From the NCBI GenBank assembly GCA_011009095.1, contig VTPC01000505.1, positions 1 to 64,000 on the forward strand: a DNA stretch of 64,000 nt, written 5' to 3'. Within the stretch, counting starts at the first letter, position 1, and the number at the start of each line of letters is the position of its first letter. This document shows, one piece after another, positions 58,875-64,000 of the stretch. The stretch comes from Ignelater luminosus (lineage: Eukaryota > Arthropoda > Insecta > Coleoptera > Elateridae). The translations under genes were made by a program, and so were the position numbers. Below the pieces are notes generated by a model. That model was given only the letters and a program-made list of their open reading frames with translations, did no database searches and had not been told where the DNA came from.

Positions 58875-61800
58875 TTTTGTCGAAACTTTCTAACTCTATT
58901 CTGTTTTGTACTTTTTTGCATTCAGCTGATGTGCTGATTTTATTGTTCTGGTTTTTATCTTTATTAGTGAGTGCTTGCTTCAATCTAATCCGAATTTGAT
59001 TTTGATCTCTCGTAGGTGTATCGGCATATTGTGCGTTTTCTCCTTTTGCAATATTCGATGTAAGATCATCTTTACAGTTATTTTTAATAATTTTTTTTTA
59101 AATTTTGGGGGTCTCCATTATTCCCTGGCAAAATTGAAAAAATAAGAGATACATCTAAGTGTTTTGATCATTTCGGTAATGCTAAGCATTACTGGAATGA
59201 TCATTACCAAAATGATAAATAGTACAATATGACAGCAAATCCACCTTTTCATGCTAACTCATTGGACAAATATTTAAGGTTATGTCCATTACTATCAAAC
59301 GTCAGGCATGCAACAACTGTTTTAGACAATTATTTATATTGTACTACAAATATGCATATTACCGATATGATATCCAATTAAAGTACGCTTCCTTTTTCTA
59401 GTATGTTTCCAAAAATAGTTAAAAATGCTTTAAAATCAATTAAAGCTTACCTTTGATTTATGACTGCGTTGCTGCCAGAAAGTACTCTGACCAAGTTTCA
59501 TACAGACTGAAGCGCTATTTGAAAAGATATGGGGAGTATTTAAAAATTACCGAGATGACGTTGCATTTCGGGGACAAGCACAAATAATTGCATGGAAAGT
59601 TTTTCTATCATTCTACAGTTTTCTTAGGACTTCGTTTAAAAAATTAAAGCTTTTAATAACCTAGTCTCAAATTTAAAAAACCTAGAAATTATTTAAAATA
59701 TCTGAAACAAACCAATACATTGGTGTGTATTGTAGATAGGGACAATTACCGAACTGATGAATTTCATAGTTTCATACTTAATTGTACAAATTTTTTGTCT
59801 TTTTTTAATGTAAAGCAATAAACAAAATTTTCAGTGGTACACTAAGTCTAAATTTTCAAATAAAACATGTTTCAAGCAGATTGGTTTATAGTACACTAAT
59901 TCTACAATTCAGGGACTCAAATTCGCTTGTTATAAAATTTTTGATCATATATACAGTTGTCTGGATCTTTTTTATTTTAATGAAAAGAGTTAAAAAGTAG
60001 ACTTATAAAGTTATTCACCATTTTGGTTTTTATTGTTCAGCCAAAGTGCTGATGAACGTTTGAAATTCACTTTCGTTTTACATTTTTAATCAGAATGAAA
60101 TACAAAAAAATTGATTTTGACATTTTCGAGCAGCTTATTTTTAATGTTTTTTAATGATTGCACCCTGGTACCAAATTCAAATTTTGCAGCCAAAAATCAA
60201 ATCTTACATTTGATTCTTAAAGTAAATTGACAGGCTAGTTGTACAGGATATAGAATATGCAGACTAGTCTAGTATCAACTATTTAATGACAGTCGTTATT
60301 GTCAAAAGTAAGAACGTATGGAAGTTGATGTTTGTATATTGAATTGGATTATTATTCGGTTAGTTTAAAATAATGTTTAACTTTTGAGAATATTTTTTTA
60401 AAAAATTAAGGAACTATTGTAAATGTTATGAATGAAAAGACTGAAGGTAAATATTTCAAAAAATATGTTACAATTTTAATTGTTTCTAGATTTCTGAGAA
60501 CAAACTGATAAAATATACAAAGATGGTAATTTCGGCATAATTTGTTTCAAACTTTATAGTTATTTAAGCTTTCAGAAATTTGCTTGAAGTTGTTAGCAAT
60601 AACATGTAATTTCAAAGATAGCAAAGTATGCCAAACAAGCCCTTATATGAGTTATATGGCCACACTTGCTCTGCAATAATTTCTTCATGATTTTATAGAT
60701 CACTACTTCTTTAAACATAAAACTCGTTTCTGAAAGAAAGCTGCATCCCCTCACCAATGACAAGATTGTGAACTATGCAGATTTTATTCAAAAGCAATGC
60801 ACTTTGCGAGAATAAAGCAGAAGTAACTTTATTTGCTGAATTAAATGTAGATTTCAGAAACATCAAGATTAACTAATCTTTCAGTGGCATAATATTTTTT
60901 TTTTTCAAAAGCTGCTAAAATTTGTGTCTATTAAAATTTAACTGATTTTCGATAATTTGATAAATTTTCTAATAAATCCACCAGTTCCATTTGGAATCGC
61001 TGAAGAATCATTAAAAAAATTTTGTTTTCAAAAAATGTGATTCAGAAAAGTGAGCTTAAAAAGGTCAATTTTCACGATTCACTCAAGTTTTTGGGAATTT
61101 TGTTGAAATTGGAGTTTTGCTGAAAAATAACCATGAAAATCATTAAAATGACCCTGAAAACAAAATAAGAAAATCTGGTCCAGAATATAACATATTCTTA
61201 TACTACTTTCAGCCAAGTAGTATCAATAAGCACAACGTGTTTATGTGCACCTGTGGTCAAGTAATGGACAACTTTACTGTGTCATCAACTAAGTGATGCT
61301 ACTCCTTGTTTATTAGATGTATTGGCACCACTAAATTTGGAAATTGATTTTAGAATTCAGCAAAAGCATTCAGAACATGATATTTTCAGTCACCATTAAA
61401 TCTTTTACCATTCCTAAAGTTGCTATCGATCATAAGACTTTTCTGTTCTTGAGTAAGAACCAGGTTTATCAAAAAGTAATACTTTTTAAGTTTTCAAGTT
61501 TTCAAAGTGACAACAAATTTAACTTACCAAAGAAACACTCTAGATATCTGTCACTGCATGTTACAATAATTTGACTGATCTTTCTCATTAATGGCCAACT
61601 GAGGATACAAATTTTGTGGCTCATTCATTATGACAAAGTACACTTTCTTTTTATCTCTAGATAATCCCGTATAGTCGCTTCTCTCTTTTTACTTTACATA
61701 TGTTACATTAAACTTTAACTGGTAACCACAAATACCTAACTTCTTATTTGTTGTTACTTGTTTTAATCTTTTCCTTGACTAATAAATAGTTTAACTATTT

Positions 61801-61987
61801 TACATTTATTACAACAAACATATTTTTGGTAATGAAATTAGAATATGGTACCGCATGTTCTATATAGTTATTATTTTGGTTTTTAAATTTTATTAAAGAA
61901 AAATAATTTTGCATGCTAAAATTGTAGTATGCTATATTAATTGTATTGATTTACTAAAATAAAAGGTCATATTTATTTAACTATATA
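58875..61987. other. AT-rich stretch, presumed Ctr1 intron
   Basis: No exon encoding Ctr1 transmembrane segments 2-3 is recognisable. A palindromic ATCATTTCGGTAATG/CATTACTGGAATGAT pair lies at about 59167-59202. Otherwise no feature is seen. Confidence 0.45.
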
Positions 61988-62534
61988 CGAGCCCCGTCTC
62001 AGTGAAGTTGGCCCAACTACCCAAAACATGAAATTTGCTACTTTATTATTGTAAACTAATCTATTCTTCAAAGTACATTATTGTGTGTTTCCCTACATAT
62101 TTCTAGAGTATTTTTTAAACATTTGCAGTTGTACTTGTTTTCAAGTCGCACTTTTAATAAAATAATTTGGTTTTAACGAAATACATGCTCAAAACAACTT
62201 AAATGTGCACGTCACTATTTCAAAATCAAGTGTACTGTTATGAAGCAGATGATAATATTTGACCTTTTAATAATTGTAAATAAGCTGAGAGTGACATTCA
62301 TAGTTATTTGAACATACCTTTTTGCTGCTAAGAATCAAACATGTCTCAGGGTAAAGCTGTTTCTGAAGAAGTCAGAGAAGTGTTCATTCATAGAGTTATA
62401 TGTTAAAAGTTATTAAATTAATTCTTGGTTATTATAAAATTGTATTAATTTTAATACATTTTCCTTTAACATGATAAATTTCTTTAAAAAATATATTTTC
62501 ATTAATTGAGCCAACTTTACTGAGACGGGGCTCA
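61988..62534. mobile_element. internally deleted Tc1/mariner element (MITE)
   Basis: The left end CGAGCCCCGTCTCAGTGAAG and right end (inverse TGAGCCCCGTCTCAGTAAAG) are near-identical 25-bp inverted repeats, flanked by TA at 61986-61987 and 62535-62536. It keeps the first 21 codons of what looks like a Tc1-type transposase (62341-62406, + strand). 547 bp; lies in the presumed Ctr1 intron. Confidence 0.9.
62341..62406 (+). pseudogene. N-terminal stub of a Tc1-like transposase
   Basis: An ATG opens a 21-residue frame, MSQGKAVSEEVREVFIHRVI plus C, ending in TAA. The S/G-x-G-K-x-[LV]-S-x-[ED]-x-R style is typical of the start of Tc1-family DNA-binding domains. The rest of the transposase is deleted, so the product cannot be active. 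Whether this stub is still transcribed is unknown. Confidence 0.6.
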
Positions 62535-62955
62535 TATGAGAATAATAGAACACAAATAGTAATAGTAGTACTAGTAGTACCTAACATTCTAACTATTTGT
62601 TTAATGAATTCTTTAGTGAAGGAAAATTTATTTTATGAAATCTACAATACATGCTGGCCAGTTTAGACTCGATGTTGTTTTCATATAATATCCATACTGG
62701 ATTTTATAGATAAATAAATGTAAAATTCAAGCCCGTTTAAGACTACGAGCAATTGGCACCAACGTTAAGTTTAGTATCTAAACTGAATTATACAGGGCAT
62801 AGGAAAAGTGGCACAATTGGAGGGTACCATGATATTCTCTGGGGTTCAAAGGTTCAATTTACAGAAAACTCAAGTTCAAGATTTTATTCATCATTTTCGA
62901 GATAAAGCTATTCTTTAGTTAAAAATGTGGCAATGCTGTCATTAAGAGGTATCTA

Positions 62956-63805
62956 CAGTGTGTCCACATTTTGATGCTCACTATTGGGATCTTGGAAATA
63001 GTAAGAGATACGAAGTTGGTTAAATTAGAAAAGATCTGATATTTTGGAGATTAGTTTACTTATGCTTTCGTTTTTTCAAAAAAGTTCACGGCTTACTTGA
63101 TATTTGCTAAAAACGAAATTATCTTATTTTTTTTTAAATAAAAAGCATTTCCCACTTTAAACATATGAAAATCATTGATTTTTGTCAGATAAATTACATT
63201 TGTTATGTAACAATTGCTAAAACAAAACAAAAGACGCTTTTAAGATACTTTACTGAGCATTCATAGATAGCATCAAATAAGCAGCTAATGTCCCATAAAA
63301 GTGTATTTATTTTGTTTTAGTAACTTTTGCATAACAAATGAATTTCTTTGATAAAACTCCACGACTTTGTGTGTTATAACTCAGTAAAACAAAAGAATAG
63401 CTATGTCAAACCATGTATCACTGAAAAGCATTTAAGGCATGCAGTTCAGTAATATGGAAATCAAATAGGCGTTCCATTAGAAAAAATTTGGATGTACGTT
63501 TCACCGCCGAAGTAAAACAAAAAACAGTTGCAAAAATAGTTTTTTTGTGTTCCAGAGTAAATTCTCTAAAACACCCTCTTTGCTGTTATTTTCTATCTTT
63601 GCTCGTTCCTGAGATATTTCACTTTAAAAAAAAATGAGATAATTTCGTTTTAACAAATATCTAGTAAGCCGTGAACTGTTTTGAAAAAACAAAAGCATAA
63701 GTAAACTGATCTCCAAAATAGCCAAATCTTTTTTAATTTAACCAACTTCATATCTTTTACAATTTCCAAGATCCCAATAGTGAGCATCGAAATGTGGATA
63801 CACTG
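62956..63805. mobile_element. TA-flanked long-inverted-repeat element, family E, complete
   Basis: The left end CAGTGTGTCCACATTTTGAT and right end (inverse CAGTGTATCCACATTTCGAT) are inverted, and the arms continue about 180 bp through GCTCACTATTGGGATCTTGG, GTTAAATTAGAAAAG and GTTTACTTATGCTTTCG. TA sits on both sides (62954-62955, 63806-63807). 850 bp, non-coding. The copy at 37365-38212 is a close relative. Confidence 0.9.
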
Positions 63806-64000
63806 TATATCCATTGTTTATCAAGTAAAGGGAGAGCTGTGATTGGTGTTATTAAGGTGGCTAAATTTTTTTTTTGTATAGAATTTATGTAAATATTACA
63901 GTGGTGTCAGATTGATAAATTTCATTTTCATCAATATTTTAATGTCTAATATAGTACTAGTATTTAATTGCACCACTTTCTCAACACTTTGTGTATAATG

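Overview
This is an AT-rich animal nuclear genomic segment. The intron-containing genes, the ribosomal protein sequence, the insect-style copper transporter and the density of small DNA transposons all point to an insect; a beetle is plausible but not proven. I see no bacterial, organellar or viral segment, no tRNA or rRNA gene and no CRISPR array.

Four genes are supported, all on the + strand. RpL7A (349-1762) enters from the left without its first exon. A UBE2Z-type ubiquitin-conjugating enzyme lies at 21266-22420 (five coding exons, 296 codons). ANAPC15, the APC/C subunit Mnd2/APC15, lies at 30512-31212 (three exons, 117 codons). A Ctr1-type copper transporter starts at 56801, and its last exon with transmembrane segments 2 and 3 is not visible before the window ends. 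These are unrelated housekeeping functions (translation, ubiquitin transfer, cell-cycle ubiquitylation, copper uptake) and do not form an operon-like unit.

The most informative small features are inside the RpL7A introns. Four introns each hold a box C/D snoRNA candidate. The candidate in intron 2 (513-577) has a 13-nt antisense to a universal 18S segment, as expected for SNORD36/U36. The one in intron 4 (1252-1325) has a 12-nt antisense to a conserved 28S segment. Introns 1 and 3 carry two diverged copies with the U24/SNORD24 guide. This mirrors the vertebrate RPL7A host gene.

The rest is mostly transposon-derived. There are hAT-type MITEs with 8-bp target duplications (6945, 19110, 24334, 36956, 45583), TA-flanked mariner-like MITEs and long-inverted-repeat elements (16245, 27057, 38390, 61988, 62956), and a broken Tc1/mariner transposase inside long inverted arms (46010-47880). 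There are also two decayed hAT transposases (4526-5505 minus, 12655-13150 plus), a non-LTR retrotransposon 3' remnant (43600-44250 minus) and a decayed basic/coiled-coil ORF (58261-58874 minus). Nesting is explicit at 18632-20528, where a TAA-flanked element carries a hAT element that itself holds an inverted pair. Between these are AT-rich stretches in which I see no genes.
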